Shown: positions 24,252 through 35,348, numbered from the stretch's first letter. The stretch is 64,000 nt of DNA from Delphinus delphis (GCF_949987515.2 NC_082700.1:35985380-36049379), one strand, 5' to 3'. Program-made: numbers and translations. The notes: generated by a model not told the origin, from the letters alone.

Positions 24252-24611
24252 TTTTTTTTTTTAATTTATTTTATTTATTTATTTATTTTTGGCTGTGTTG
24301 AGTTTTTGTTGCCTAGTGCAGGCTTTCTCTAGTTGCGGTGAGTGAAGGCTACTCTTCGTTGCAGTGTGCAGGCTTCTCACCACGGTGGCTTCTCTTGTTG
24401 CAGATCACAGGATCTAGGTGTGCAGGCTTCAGTATTCATGGCAAGCAGACTCTGTAGTTGTGGCTTGCAGCTCTAGAGCACAGGCTCAGTAGTTGTGGCA
24501 CACAGGCTTAGTTACTCCACAGCATGTGGGATCTTCCCAGACCAGGGCTCAAACCCATGTTCCTTGCATTTGCAGGTGGGTTCTTAACCACAGCACCACC
24601 AGGGAAATCCC
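24252..24611 (-). mobile_element. CHR-type SINE (long form), minus strand
   Basis: It opens with a T-run/ATTT tail, then 'ggctgtgttgagtttttgtt', 'ctttctctagttgcggtgag', 'gcttctcttgttgcag', 'cagtagttgtggcacacagg', 'catgtgggatcttcccagac' and the reversed head 'accaccagggaaatccc'. It is the full long form. A weak 8-base target duplication, catgtcta / catctcta (24242-24249, 24613-24620), has one mismatch. Confidence 0.92.
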
Positions 24612-24620
24612 TCATCTCTA

Positions 24621-25757
24621 ATGTTTTACATTTGAAGTATTTAAGAGAACAGAAGATAATATCAAAGAACTTTATACTTACTAAATATTAATACAGACTT
24701 TTAATAATTTAGCAAAGGTAAAGTCATTAAACATTTCATACCTATGTGATAGGTCAAGGGGATACAAAGGTTAATAAGAATGATACTTAGTCTATTGAGA
24801 ACTCATAGTCCAGAAGACAAGTAAAATTCTAATTTCAAGGGAGCAATATTACACTAGAGGCATGTACATCATGCTGTGGAGAAAGAGAGCTGTGAGAGAC
24901 TGCCTGATGAGCTGAGGTTTTCAGAGGACATGACATTTAAAAAAGGTCTTGAAGTAAGAATAGAAGTTCAGCATGAGAAGAAAGGGGAGCCGACATTCAG
25001 TGCAAAAGGAATTACATGAAAAAGTAGCACAAAGAAAAAATAGAATGCTCTTTTCTAAAAAACTGATTGTAATGTCAGGTGAAGCACGTGGGTTAGGGTT
25101 ATGTTTATTGTTAGGGCTAGGGTTAGGGTGCTGAGGTTTTGAAGCCCAGAACCAAACAATGCACACACCACTTTGGCTTATATTCCCTTAATGATTTAGG
25201 CACAGATAGCCACACTTAACCAAAACTTGTTTCACAATCATATGACCTATGCAGTTGCTTAGGGCCCCATGCTTACAAGGGGCCATGTTTGTTTTAATAT
25301 TCTGCCCTTGCAATCTTGAAATTCTTAATAATTTTTTTTGGCAAGGGGCCCTGCACATACATTCTTTACTGGGCCCTGCAAATCATGTAGCTAGTTCTGC
25401 ACCTAAAAGCAAAGATGGATAGGTAACACTGTTTAGCCATGTGCCTTTAAGAAATCTATACTCACTTTCAATCAATATCTAGCAGGCTTTGCCAAGGTAA
25501 ATATGACAAAGAAGATGTATAGCCCCAGTTAATCAATGTGCAATTATGTGACATAATTTTTATTTTTTTGACATTAAATTCATTGATTTTTTTCTTTTTT
25601 AAAACTGAATTTGTATGACTTACTCCATAGACAAAAATGTGGGACTTGAAAATATTTTCATGAAAAAGTTATAATTTTTTGTTTACTTTTCTTTTGCTTT
25701 TATTGTTGTTTTCCCTGAGAAAATTGTACAAAAGTGGTACACTAAACAAAAATTAAA
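24621..25757. other. Unassigned sequence with telomere-like motifs and a GGGGCC-rich patch
   Basis: No gene was recognised. It contains the TTAGGG-like cluster listed separately and, at 25,250-25,400, a patch with 'ttagggccccatgcttacaa', 'aaggggccctgcacatac' and 'tactgggccctgcaaatcat', in which the GGGCCC unit recurs. That patch resembles an old interspersed repeat that I cannot name. Confidence 0.4.
25090..25131 (+). repeat. Interstitial telomere-like TTAGGG cluster
   Basis: Four TTAGGG hexamers occur within about 40 bases: one at 25093, a pair of close copies at 25111 and 25123, and a CTAGGG variant between them. Too short and too degenerate to be a telomere; it may be chance, or a relic of telomerase-mediated repair. 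Confidence 0.6.
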
Positions 25758-26250
25758 AATAATTCTGGAGATTGATCCTTTGCCCATTGTTTCATTTGCA
25801 AATATTTTCTCCCATTCTGAGGGTTGCCTTTTCGTCTTGTTTATGATTTCCTTTGCTGTGCAAAAGCTCTGAAGTTTAATTAGGTCCCATTTGTTTATTT
25901 ATTTATTCATTTATTTAACATCTTTATTGGAGTATAATTGCTTTACAATGGTGTGTTAGTTTCTGCTTTATAACAAAGTGAATCAGTTATACATATACAT
26001 ATGTTCCCACATGTCTTCCCTCTTGCATCTCCCTCCTTCCCACCCTCCCTATCTCACCCCTCTAGGTGGTAACAAAGCACTGAGCTGATCTCCCTGTGCT
26101 ATGCAGCTGCTTCCCACTAGCTATCTATTTTACGTTTGGTAGTGTATATATGTCCATGCCACTTTTTGTTTTTATTTTCATTACCCTAGGAGGTGGGTCA
26201 AAAAAGATCTTGCTGTGCTTTTTGTCAAAGAGTGTTTTTCCTATGTTTCC
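25758..26250 (-). mobile_element. Inverted ORF2 part of a rearranged L1
   Basis: Backward L1 ORF2 ('ttcatttgcaaatattttct', 'tttcctttgctgtgcaaaag', then after the nested element 'cctaggaggtgggtcaaaa' and 'tgtcaaagagtgtttttcct'). Directly downstream, at about 26,292, the same kind of L1 continues on the plus strand with its 3' UTR. This head-to-head arrangement is the mark of twin priming. The piece is split by another L1 at 25,908-26,158. Confidence 0.8.
25908..26158 (-). mobile_element. Short L1 3' end nested in the rearranged L1
   Basis: Backward L1 3' UTR of the young type: 'catctttattggagtataat', 'ctgctttataacaaagtgaa', 'aggtggtaacaaagcactga', ending at 'gtatatatgtccatgccac'. On both sides is the ORF2 text 'catttgtttattt..' / 'tttttgtttttattttcatt', so the insertion site is inside ORF2, with a T-rich, imprecise target duplication. 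Confidence 0.82.
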
Positions 26251-26291
26251 CCTTCCATATGCTAACACGTATATTTAGAACCTTAAAAAAA

Positions 26292-26645
26292 AAAAAAGAG
26301 GTACTGATGAACCTAGTGGCAGGGCAGGAATAAAGATGTAGACATAGAGAATGGACTTGAGGACATGGGGCAGGGAGGGGGAAGCTGGGCAAAGTGAGAG
26401 TACCATCAACATATATACACTACCAAATGTAAAATAGCTAGTGAGAAGCAGCAGCATAGCACAGGGAGATCAGCTCAGTGCTCTGCGATGAGCTAGGGAC
26501 ATGGGATAGGGAGGGTGGCACGGAGCCTCAAGAGGGAGGGGCTATGGGGTTATATGTATGCATATGGCTGATTCACTTTGTTGTACAACAGAAACTAACA
26601 GTATTGTGAAGCAATTGTACTCCAATAAAGATCTATTAAAAATAA
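26292..26645 (+). mobile_element. 3' UTR of the rearranged L1, plus strand
   Basis: Plus-strand L1 3' UTR from 'gaggtactgatgaacctagt' and 'ggaataaagatgtagacata' to 'gtactccaataaagatctat' and an A-rich end. Together with the inverted ORF2 part upstream it makes one insertion of about 640 bases (without the nested copy). An A-run at 26,286-26,297 sits at the joint. Confidence 0.88.
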
Positions 26646-27564
26646 TAAAATAATTCACTCATCTACAAGAAGTGGTTGTGTGAGTCACCTTGTTAGACAG
26701 CTTCAACAAAAGTGAAATAAGTTGAAACTTCTGTTTGAAGAGTTAACTAATTCAGTCACATAATAATAAATAAGAAAATGGAGTTTATCTTAACAATAAG
26801 ATTTCACTAAATACAAAACAAATTGGAAAATAGAACTGTTACTCTGTGTTTACATGAGAAAATATTGGAAATAGATTATTCTTAATCAGCAGTATGAGTT
26901 TATCAGGAAGTTTAAATGAAAGCCAAATTCTCAAGAAAACATTTAGGAAACAACAAGAACAGCAAAAAGTAAAAGAAAGAACAAAAATGTGCTTAAGAAG
27001 TCTAAACAAAAATATAAATATGAGGCTTTAGTTGGAGAATAACTTGGTTGTTGTTGAATGTTAGGGTTGTTATATTTTAAAATAACCAATGTGAGGTAGC
27101 ATACATGTGTGAGAGGATTTGAGAATAGAGTTAGGAATTGAAGTTGAAGGCCAGGAAAAAAAAAAAAAAAAAAAAGAAGGAAGAGAGAAGAGACTGAAGG
27201 AAAAAAACTGGAACTGAACTCTTCCATCCAGATTTTCTTAGCTTTGCAAAAATTTTCATCAGGATGCCATGCCTAGTTAAAACCTCTTATTTCCACGGAA
27301 TCATTTTGTATGGTCATCGCATACTAAGCTTGAACCTATCTGCCATGCAAGAAGAATACATAGAAAGATACATAATAAATATGTGTGATAAATAAGGCAG
27401 ATAAAACCCACTGCCTAGCTGAATATCATTTACTCTGATTAATGTCATTACCAAAAGGAAACAATTCTACAAAACAAAACAAAAAACCCAAACAATTTCT
27501 CCATTGTTTCTTTTTTCAAGGATTTGAGGTCTTTATTCATAAATCTTTACATTTATAAATTTAA
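26646..27564. other. Unassigned sequence with an A run
   Basis: About 900 bases with no recognised repeat or gene. An A run followed by GA-rich text lies at 27,155-27,200; the minus-strand frame 26943-27227 is poly-Phe read from it. Confidence 0.4.
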
Positions 27565-27574
27565 AAACCTGCTC

Positions 27575-27774
27575 GGGCTTCCCTAGTGGCACAGTGATTG
27601 AGTGCCCACCTGCTGATGCAGGGGACGTGGGTTCGTGCTCCGGTCCAGGAGGGTACCGTGTGCCGCAGAGTGCCTGGGCCTGTGAGCCGTGGCCACTGGG
27701 CCTGCGCATCCAGAGCTTGTGCTCTGCAGCGGGAGGGGCCACAGTGGTGAGAGGCCCACGTACCGCAAAAAAAG
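27575..27774 (+). mobile_element. CHR-type SINE (short form)
   Basis: It runs from 'gggcttccctagtggcacag' through 'gtgggttcgtgctccggtcc' and 'tgtgagccgtggccactggg' to 'gagaggcccacgtaccgc' plus A-tail. Perfect 10-base target duplications aaacctgctc at 27565-27574 and 27775-27784. It retains many CpG-derived sites, so it is fairly young. Overlapping frames at 27,533-27,806 are read-through of the SINE. Confidence 0.95.
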
Positions 27775-28227
27775 AAACCTGCTCATACCTTATAGATAGG
27801 CCTTAGAAATACTTTGCTAAAAGCCCTTCATTTTATGAAAACAAATATGTCCAACATTTTTTTTTTAACCTCTTCGTTGGGGTATAATTAGTGTACATTG
27901 TTGTGTTACTTGCTGCTGTATAACAAAGTGAAACAGCTATATGTATACATATATCCCCATATCTCCTCCCTCTTCTGTCTCCCTCCCACCCTCCTTAGCC
28001 CACATCTCTAGGTGGTCACAAAGCACGGAGCTGATCTCTCTGTGCTATGCAGCTGCTTCCCACTAGCTAGCTATATTACATTTGGTAGTGTATATATGTC
28101 AATGCCATTCTCTCACTTCATCCCAGCTTACTGTTCCCCTTCCCTGTGTTCCCAGGTCCATTCTCTACGTCCATGTCTTTATTCCTGTCCTGCAACTAGG
28201 TTCTTCAGAACCACTTTTTTTTTTTTT

Positions 28228-31200
28228 TTAGATTCCATATATATGTGTTAGTATACAGTATTCAATTTTCTCTTTCTGACTTACTTCACTCTGTATGACA
28301 GACTCTGGGTTCATCCACCTCACTACAAATAACTCAATTTTGTTTCTTTTTATGGCTGAGTAATATTCCATTGTAGATATGTGCCACATATTCTCTATCC
28401 ATTCATCTGTCAATGGACACTTATGTTGCTTCCATGTCCTGTCTATTGTAAATAGTGCTGCAATGAATATTGTGGTACATGACTTTTTTTGAATTATGGT
28501 CTTCTTAGGGTATATGTCCAGTAGTAGGATTGCTGGGTCATATGGTAGTTCTATTTTTAGTTTTTTAAGGAACCTCCAGAGTGTTCTTCATAGTGGCTGT
28601 ATTGATTTACATTCCCACAAACAGTGCAAATGGGTTCCCTTTTCTCCACACCCTCTCCAGCATTTATTGCTTGTAGATATTTTGATGATGGCCATTCTGA
28701 CATGTGTGAGGTGATTCCTCATTGCAGTTTTTGTTTGCATTTTTTTTTTTTTTTTTTTTTTTTGCAGTATATGGGTCTCTCACTGTTGTGGACTCTCCCA
28801 TTGCGGAGCACAGGCTCCGGACGTGCAGGCTCATCAGTCATGGCTCACGGGCCCAGCCGCTCCATGGCATGTGGGATCCTCCCGGACTGGAGCACAAACC
28901 TGCGTCCCCTGCATCGGCAGGTGGGCTCCCAACCACTGCGCCACCAAGGAAGCCCAAGTTTGCATTTTTTTAATGATTAGTGATGTTGAGCATCCTCTCA
29001 GGTGTTTGTTGGCAATCTGTGTATCTTCTGTGGAGAAATGTCTATTTAGGACTTCTGCCCTATTTTTGGATTGGGTTGTTTGTTTTGTTGATATTGAGCT
29101 GAATGAGCTGCTTGTAAATTTTGGAGATTAAGCCTTTGTCAGCTGATTCATTTGCAAATATTTTCTCCCATTCTGAGGGTTGTCCATTCTCCTTGTTTAT
29201 GATTTCCTTTGCTGTGCAAAACTTTTAAATTTCTTTAGGTCCCAGTTGTTTATTTTTGTTTTTATTTCCATTTCTCTAGGAGGTGGGTCAAAAGGATCTT
29301 GCTGTGATTTATGTCATAGAGTGTTCTGCCTATGTTTTCCTCTAAGAGTTTGATAGTGTCTGGGCTTACATTTAAGTCTTTAATCCTTTTAGAGTTTATT
29401 TTTTGTATATGGTGTTAGGGAGTGTTCTAATTTTATTCTTTTACATGTAGCTGTCCAGTTTTCCCAGCACCACTTATTGAAGAGGCAGTCTTTTCTCCAT
29501 TGTGTATTCTTGACTACTTTATCAAAGGTAAGTTGACCATATGTGAGTGGGTTTATGTCTGGGCTTTCTCTCCTATTCTATCAATCTATATTTTTGTTTT
29601 TATGCCAGTACCATACTGTCTTGATTATTGTAGCTTTGTAGCATAGTTTGTAGTCAGGGAGGCTGATTCCTCCAGCTCCGTTTTTCTTTCTCAAGATTGC
29701 TTTGGCTATTAAGGGCCTTTTGTGTTTCCATAGAAATTGTAAAAAAATTTTTCTAGTTCTATGAAAAATGCCATTGGTAGTTTGATAGGGATTACATTGA
29801 ATCTGTAGATTGCTTTGGGTAGTAAAGTCATTTTCACAATGCTGATTCTTCCAATCCAAGAGCATGGTATATCTCTCCATCTGTTTACATCATCTTTAAT
29901 TTCTTTCATCAGTTTCTTATAGTTTTCTGCATACAGGTCTTTTGACTTCTTAGGTAGGTTTATTCCTAGGTATATTATTCTTTTTTTTTGCAGTGGTAAA
30001 TGGAAGTGTTTCCTTAATTTCTCTTTCAGATTTTTCATCATTGGTGTATAAGAATGCAAGAAATTTCTGTGCATTAATTTTGTATCCTGCTACTTTGCCA
30101 AATTCATTGATTAGCTCTAGTCGTTTCCTGGTAGCATCTTTAGGATTCTCTGTGTATAGTTTCATGTCATCTGCAAACAGCGACAGTTTTACTTTTCTTC
30201 CTATTTGAATTCCTTTTATTTCTTTTTCATCTCTGCTGTGGCTAAAACTTCCAAAACTATGTTGAATAATAGTCATGACAGTTAGCAACCTTCTCTTGTT
30301 CCTGATTTTAGAGAAAATGGTTTCAGTTTTTCACCATAGAGAATGATGTTGGCTGTGGGTTTGTCATATATGACCTTTACTATGTTGACGTAGGTTCTCT
30401 CTATGTGTACTTTCTGGAAAGTTTTTATCATAATTGGGGGTTGAATTTTGTCAAAAGTTTTTTCTGCATCTATTGAGATTATCATATGAATTTTCTCCTT
30501 CAGTTTGTTAATATGGTGTATCACATTATTGATTTGCCTATATTGAATAATCCTTGCATTACTTGGATTAACCCCACTTGATCATGGTGTTTGATTCTTT
30601 TAATATGTTGCTGGATTCTGTTTGCCAGTATTTTGTCGACAATTTTTTTGTCCATGTTTATCAGTGATATTGGTCTGTAATTTTCTTTCTTTGTAGTATC
30701 TTTGTCTGCTTTTGGTATCAGGGTGATGGTGGCCTCGTCGAATGAGTTTTGGAGTGTTCCTCCCTCTGCTATGTTCTGAACGAGTTTGAGAAGGATAGGT
30801 GTTAGCCATTCTCTAAATGTTTGGTAGAATTTGCCTGTGAAACCATTTGGTCCTGAGCTTTTGTTTGTTGGAAGATTTATTATCACAGTTTCAATTTCAG
30901 TGCTTGTGATTGGTCTGTTCATATTTTCTATTTCTTCCTGGTTCAGTCTCAGAATGTGTGCTTTTCTAAGAATTTGTCCATTTCTTCCTGGTTGTCCATT
31001 TTATTGGCATATAGTTGCTTGTAGTAATTTCTCATGAACCTCTGTGTTTCTGTAGTGTCACTTGTTACATCTCCTTTTTCATTTTTAATTTTGTTGATTT
31101 GAGTCTAATCCCTTTTTTTCTTAATGGGCCTGGTTAATGGTTTATCAAGTTTGTTTATCTTTTCAAAGAACCATCTTTTAGTTTTATTGATGTTTGCTAT

Positions 31201-32215
31201 CATTTCCTTCATTTCTCTTTCATTTATTTCTGATGATCTTTATGATTTCTTTCCTTCTGCTAACTTTTGGGTTTTTTGGTTCTTCTTTCTCAAATTGCTT
31301 TAGGTTTAAGGTTAGGTTGTTTATTTGAGATGTTTCTTGTTTCCTGAGGTAGAACTGCATTGCTCTAAACTTTCCTCTTAGAACTGCTTTTGCTACATCC
31401 CATAGGTTTTGGGCTGTTGTATATTTATTGTTATTTGTTTCTATGTATTTTTTAAATTTCCTCTTTGATTTCTTCACAGAGCTCTTGGTTATTTAGTAGT
31501 GTATTGTTTAGCCTCCATGTGTTTGTATTTTTGATGATTTTTTTTCCTGTAATTGACCTTTATTCTCATAGCATTGTGGTTGGAAGAGATACTTGATACG
31601 ATTTCAATTATCTTAAATTTAGAAAGGCTTGATTTGTGACCCAAGATATGATCTATCCTGGAGAATGATCCATGGGCACTTGAGAAGAAATTCTATTCTG
31701 TTGTTTTTGGATGGAATGTCCTATAAATATCAATTAAGTCTATCTTGTTTAATGTATCATTTAAAGCTTGTGTTTCCTTATTTATTTTTAGTTTGGTTGA
31801 ACTGTCCATTGGTGAAAGTGGGGTGTTAAAATCCCCTACTATGATTGTGTTACTGTTGATTTCTCCTTTTATGGCTGTTAGCATTTGCCTTATGTATTGA
31901 GGTGCTCCTATGTCGGGTGCATAAATATTTTCAGTTGTTATATCTTCTTCTTCGATTGATCCCTTGATCATTATATAGTGTCCGTCTTTGTCTCTTATAA
32001 TAATTTTTATTTTAAAATCTATTTTGTCTGATATGAGAATTGCTACTCCAGCTTTCTTTTGATTTCCATTTGCATGGAATATCTTTTCCCATTCCTTCAC
32101 TTTCAGTCTGTATGTGTCCCTAGGTCTGAAATGGGTCTCTTACAGACAGCATATATGTGAGTCTTGTTTTTGTATGCATTCAGCCAGTCTATGTCTTTTG
32201 GTTGGAGCATTTAAA
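28228..32215 (-). pseudogene. L1 ORF2 (endonuclease / reverse transcriptase), broken
   Basis: ORF2p nicks target DNA and copies L1 RNA into it. Visible parts on the minus strand: endonuclease domain at 32,100-31,693 with KEGHYI-like text (here KDGHYIMIKGSI), NIYAPDIGAPQYI, VGDFNTPLSPMD and DLIDIYRTFHPKTTE; a linker region at 31,477-31,220; reverse transcriptase at 30,922-29,600 with [31 protein letters not shown] and the catalytic box as FADD (30,177-30,166); C-terminus ending TMEYYSAIKRNK near 28,360 and a stop at 28,228. Pieces fall in different frames, with at least five frame breaks, and a SINE cuts it at 28,746-28,957. Confidence 0.93.
28746..28957 (-). mobile_element. CHR-type SINE (short form) in L1 ORF2
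   Basis: T-run tail, then reversed CHR text: 'gggtctctcactgttgtgga', 'agcacaggctccggacgtgc', 'cctgcatcggcaggtgggct', 'cgccaccaaggaagccc'. Target duplication gtttgcatttttt on both sides (28733 onward and 28958-28970). CpGs are still present. Three plus-strand frames at 28,624-29,131 cross it and are not genes. Confidence 0.94.
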
Positions 32216-32299
32216 TCATTTACATTTAAGGTAGTTATTGATATGTGTGTTCCTATTACCATTTTCTTAATTGTATTGGGTTTGTTTTTGTAGGTCTTT

Positions 32300-33400
32300 T
32301 CCTTCTCTTGTGTTTCCTGCTTAGAGGAGTTCCTTTAGCATTTGTTGCAATGCTGATTTGGTGTTGCTGAATTCTCTTAGCGTTTGCTTGTCTGTAAAGG
32401 TTTTAATTTCTCCATCAAATCTGAATGAGATTCTTGCTGTGTAGAGTAATCTTGGTTGTAGGTTTTTCCCTTTCATCAATTTAAATATGTCCTGCCACTT
32501 CCTTCTGGTTTGCAGAGATTCTGCTGAAAGATCAGCTGTTAACCTTATGGGGATTCCCTTTTATGTCATTTGTTGTATTTCCCTTGCTGCTTTTAATATT
32601 TTTTCTTTGTATTAATTTTTTTTTTTTTTTTTGCGTTGCATGGACCTCTCACTTTTGTGGTCTCTCCCACTGTGGAGCACAGGCTCCGGACGTGCAGGCT
32701 CAACAGCCATGGCTCACAGGCCTAGCCGCTCTGTGGCATCTTCCCAAACTGGGGCACAAACCCGTGTCCCCTGCATCGGCAGGCTGACTCTCAACCACTG
32801 TGCCACCAGGGAAGCTCTGTATTAATTTTTGATAGTTTGATTAATGTGTCTTAGTGTGTTTCTCCTTAGATTTATCCTGTATGGGACTCTCTGCAATTCC
32901 TGGACTTGATTGACAATTTCCTTTACCATATTAGGGAAGTTTTCAACTAAAATCTCTTCAAATATTTTCTTGGTCTCTTTCTTTTCCTTTTCTTCTTCTC
33001 TTACCCCTATAATTTGAATGTTGGTGTATTTAATGTTGTCCCAGAAGTCTCTGAGACTGTCCTCAATTCTTGTCATTCTTTTTTCTTTATTCTGCCCTGC
33101 AGTAGTTATTTCCACTATTTTATCTTCCAGGTCACTTATCCTTTCTTCTGCCTCAGTTATCTACTATTGACTCCTTCTAGAGAATTTTTAATTTCATTTA
33201 TTGTGTTGTTCATCATTGTTTATTTGCTCTTTAGTTATTGCAGGTCTTTGTTAAATGTTTCTTGTCTTTTCTCCATTCAATTTCCAAGATATTAGATCAT
33301 CTTTATTACCATTACTCTGAATCCTTTTTCAGGTAGACTGCCTATTTCCTCTTCATTTGTTAGGTCTGGTGGGTTTTAACTTGCTCCTTCATTTACTGTG
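32300..33400 (-). pseudogene. L1 ORF1 (RNA-binding chaperone), broken
   Basis: ORF1p is the trimeric RNA-binding protein that coats L1 RNA. Minus-strand frame 33115-32822 shows the start of its RRM-like core: RIEDSLRDFWDNIKYTNIQI, the IIGVREEE stretch, EEILVENFPNM and VNQVQELQRVPYRINLRRNT. The A-rich/coiled-coil part lies upstream toward 33,400 with several stops. The C-terminal part (32,610-32,300; 'ccatcaaatctgaatgagat' read backward) is separated from the core by a CHR SINE. Start codon not determined. Confidence 0.88.
32621..32817 (-). mobile_element. CHR-type SINE (short form) in L1 ORF1
   Basis: T-run, then reversed CHR text ('ggacctctcacttttgtggt', 'caggctccggacgtgcaggc', 'ctgcatcggcaggctgactc', 'tgccaccagggaagc'). 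Perfect 13-base target duplication tgtattaattttt at 32608-32620 and 32818-32830. A small deletion removes part of the 'catgtgggatcttccc' segment near 32,739. Confidence 0.95.
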
Positions 33401-35335
33401 TGTTTGTCTTCTCATTTTGCTTAACTCACTGTGTTTTGCGTCTCCTTTTCATGGGCTGCTGGTTTGTAGTTCCCATGGTTTTTGGTGTCTGCCCACAGTG
33501 GCTAAGGTTGGTTCAGTGGGTTGTGTGGGCTTCCTGGTGGAGGGGACTGGTGCCTCTGTTCTGGTGGATGAGGCTGGATCCTTCTTTCTGGTTGGCAAGA
33601 CCACATCCAGTGGTGTGTTTTGGGGTGCCTGTGAACTTATTATGATTTTAGGCAGCCTCTCAGCTAATGGGTGGGATTGTGTTCCTCTCTTGTTAGTTGT
33701 TTGGCATGGTGTGTCCAGCACTGTAGTTTGCTGGTCATTGAGTGGACCTGGGTCCTGGCGTTGAGACAGAGATCTCTGAGAGAGCTATTGCCTATTGATG
33801 TTACATGGGGCTGGGAGGTCTCTGGTGGACCACTGTCCTGAACTCGGCTCTTCCACCTCAGAGGCTCAGTCCTGACACCCAGCCAGAGCACCAAGACTCT
33901 GTCAGCTATCCAGCTCAGAAGAAAAGGGAGAAAAAAAGAAAGAAAATAATAAATAAAGTTATTAAAATAAAAAATTTATCAAAATTAAAAAGTAAAAATA
34001 AAAAAAGAAGAGAGCAACAAAACCAACAAACAAATCCACCAATAATAACAAGCACTAAAAACTAAACTAAGATAAACATATAAATCAGAAACTACTCAGT
34101 CGCATACAGCAAACTCCAAGTCGATAGTTACTCCCAAAGTCCACTGCCTCAATTTTGGGATGTTTTGTTGTCTATTCAGGTATTCCAGAGATGCAGGATA
34201 CATCAAGTTGATTACAGAGATTTAATCCACGGCTTCTGAGTCTGCATGGAATAATTTCCCTTTCTCTTCTTTTTTCCCACAGCTTCTCTGGTCAAGCATT
34301 GGATCTGGCCCTGCTTCTACTTGTAGGTCATTCTCTGGTGTCTGTTTTTCACCCAGACTGGAGGGTGTTAAAGGAGTGGTTGATTAGGGGACTCTGGCTC
34401 ACTCAGGCTGGAGAGAGGAAAGGCTATGGAATGCGGGGTGAGCCTGCAGCAGCAGAGACCAGCATCATATTACAACAGTCTGAGGCACAACACGTGTTCT
34501 CCTGGGGAAATTGTTCTTGGATCACAGGACCCTGGCAGTGGCGGGCTGCACAGGCTCCAGGAGGGGAGGTGTGGATAGTGACCTGTGCTTGCACATAGGA
34601 TTCTTGGTGGCTGTAGCAACAGCTTTAGCATTTCATGCCCATCTCTGGTGTCTGCACTGATAGCCACAGCTCACGCCCTTCTCTGAATCTCATTTAAGCG
34701 GTGCTCTGAATCCCCTCTCCTCACACACCCCAAAACAATGGTCTCTTGACTCTTAGGCAGTTCCAGACTTCTCCCAGATTCCCTCCCCGTTAGTTGTGGC
34801 ATACTAGCCCCATTCAGGCTGTGTTCACACAGCCATCTCCAGTCCTCTCCTTGGGATCTGACCTCCAATACCTGAGCCTCAGCTCCCAGCCCCCACCCAC
34901 CCTGGTGGGTGAACAGACAAGCCTCTCAGTGTAGTGAGTGCTGGTAGGCACCAATCCTCTGTGCAGGAATCTCTCTGCTTTGCCTTCTTCACCCTTGTTG
35001 CTGAGCTATCCTCCATGGCTCTGAAGCTTCCCCACTGCCCACCCCCCCACCCCATCTCCACCAGTGAAGGGGCTTCCTAGTGCATAGAAACTTTTCCTCC
35101 TTCACAGCTCCCTCCCTGATGGACAGATCCCATCTCTATTCTTTTGTCTCTGTTTTTTCTTTTGCCCTACCCAGGTACGTGAGTATTTTCTTGCATTTTG
35201 GGAAGTTTGAGATCTTCTGCCAGTGTTCAGTAGGTGTTTTGTAGGACCTGTTCCATGTGTAGATGTATTTTTGATGTATTTGTGGAGAGGAATGTGATCT
35301 CCATGTCTTACTCCTCCACCATCATGAAGTGCTCC
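33400..35335 (-). promoter_or_regulatory. L1 5' UTR / internal promoter region
   Basis: About 1.9 kb between ORF1 and the TSD, the GC-richest long stretch in the window. L1 5' UTRs carry an internal RNA polymerase II promoter. On the plus strand a strongly A-rich block (33,905-34,075) is a T-rich block in the element. At the very 5' end, minus strand 35,328-35,311 reads cttcatgatggtggaggag, which resembles the YY1-site-like start of other mammalian L1s (aagatggcgg) after CpG decay. Frames up to 135 codons here (33,357-33,764; 34,299-34,598) match no protein I know. Confidence 0.7.
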
Positions 35336-35348
35336 TGTCCAACATTTT

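Larger units (their letters stand above)
27861..35335 (-). mobile_element. Full-length but inactivated L1, minus strand
   Basis: On the minus strand, in order: 5' UTR (35,335 to about 33,400), ORF1 (about 33,400-32,300), ORF2 (about 32,215-28,228), 3' UTR and A-tail (28,227-27,861). A perfect 13-base target duplication tgtccaacatttt occurs at 27848-27860 and 35336-35348, which proves a single complete insertion. The span is 7,475 bases, or about 7.0 kb without two SINEs (28,746-28,957 and 32,621-32,817). Both frames carry stops and frameshifts, so it cannot move by its own proteins. It is a complete reference for the 5' UTR of this species' L1 lineage. Confidence 0.96.

Noticed and set aside
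25090..25131. Possible true telomere or chromosome end
   Set aside because: Only a few degenerate units, with ordinary repeats continuing on both sides.
28624..29131. Three overlapping plus-strand frames of 83-118 codons
   Set aside because: They run through a minus-strand CHR SINE and its T-run inside L1 ORF2.
31693..32100. 135-codon minus-strand frame with a clear endonuclease fold
   Set aside because: Rejected as a host gene: it is the L1 ORF2 endonuclease and is recorded as part of the broken ORF2.
33357..33764. 135-codon plus-strand frame, among the longest in the window
   Set aside because: It lies antisense in the L1 5' UTR, is rich in Trp/Gly/Val from GC-rich composition, overlaps two other frames and matches no family I know.
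34299..34598. 99-codon plus-strand frame in GC-rich DNA
   Set aside because: It is inside the same L1 5' UTR between ORF1 and the TSD; transposon sequence explains it.
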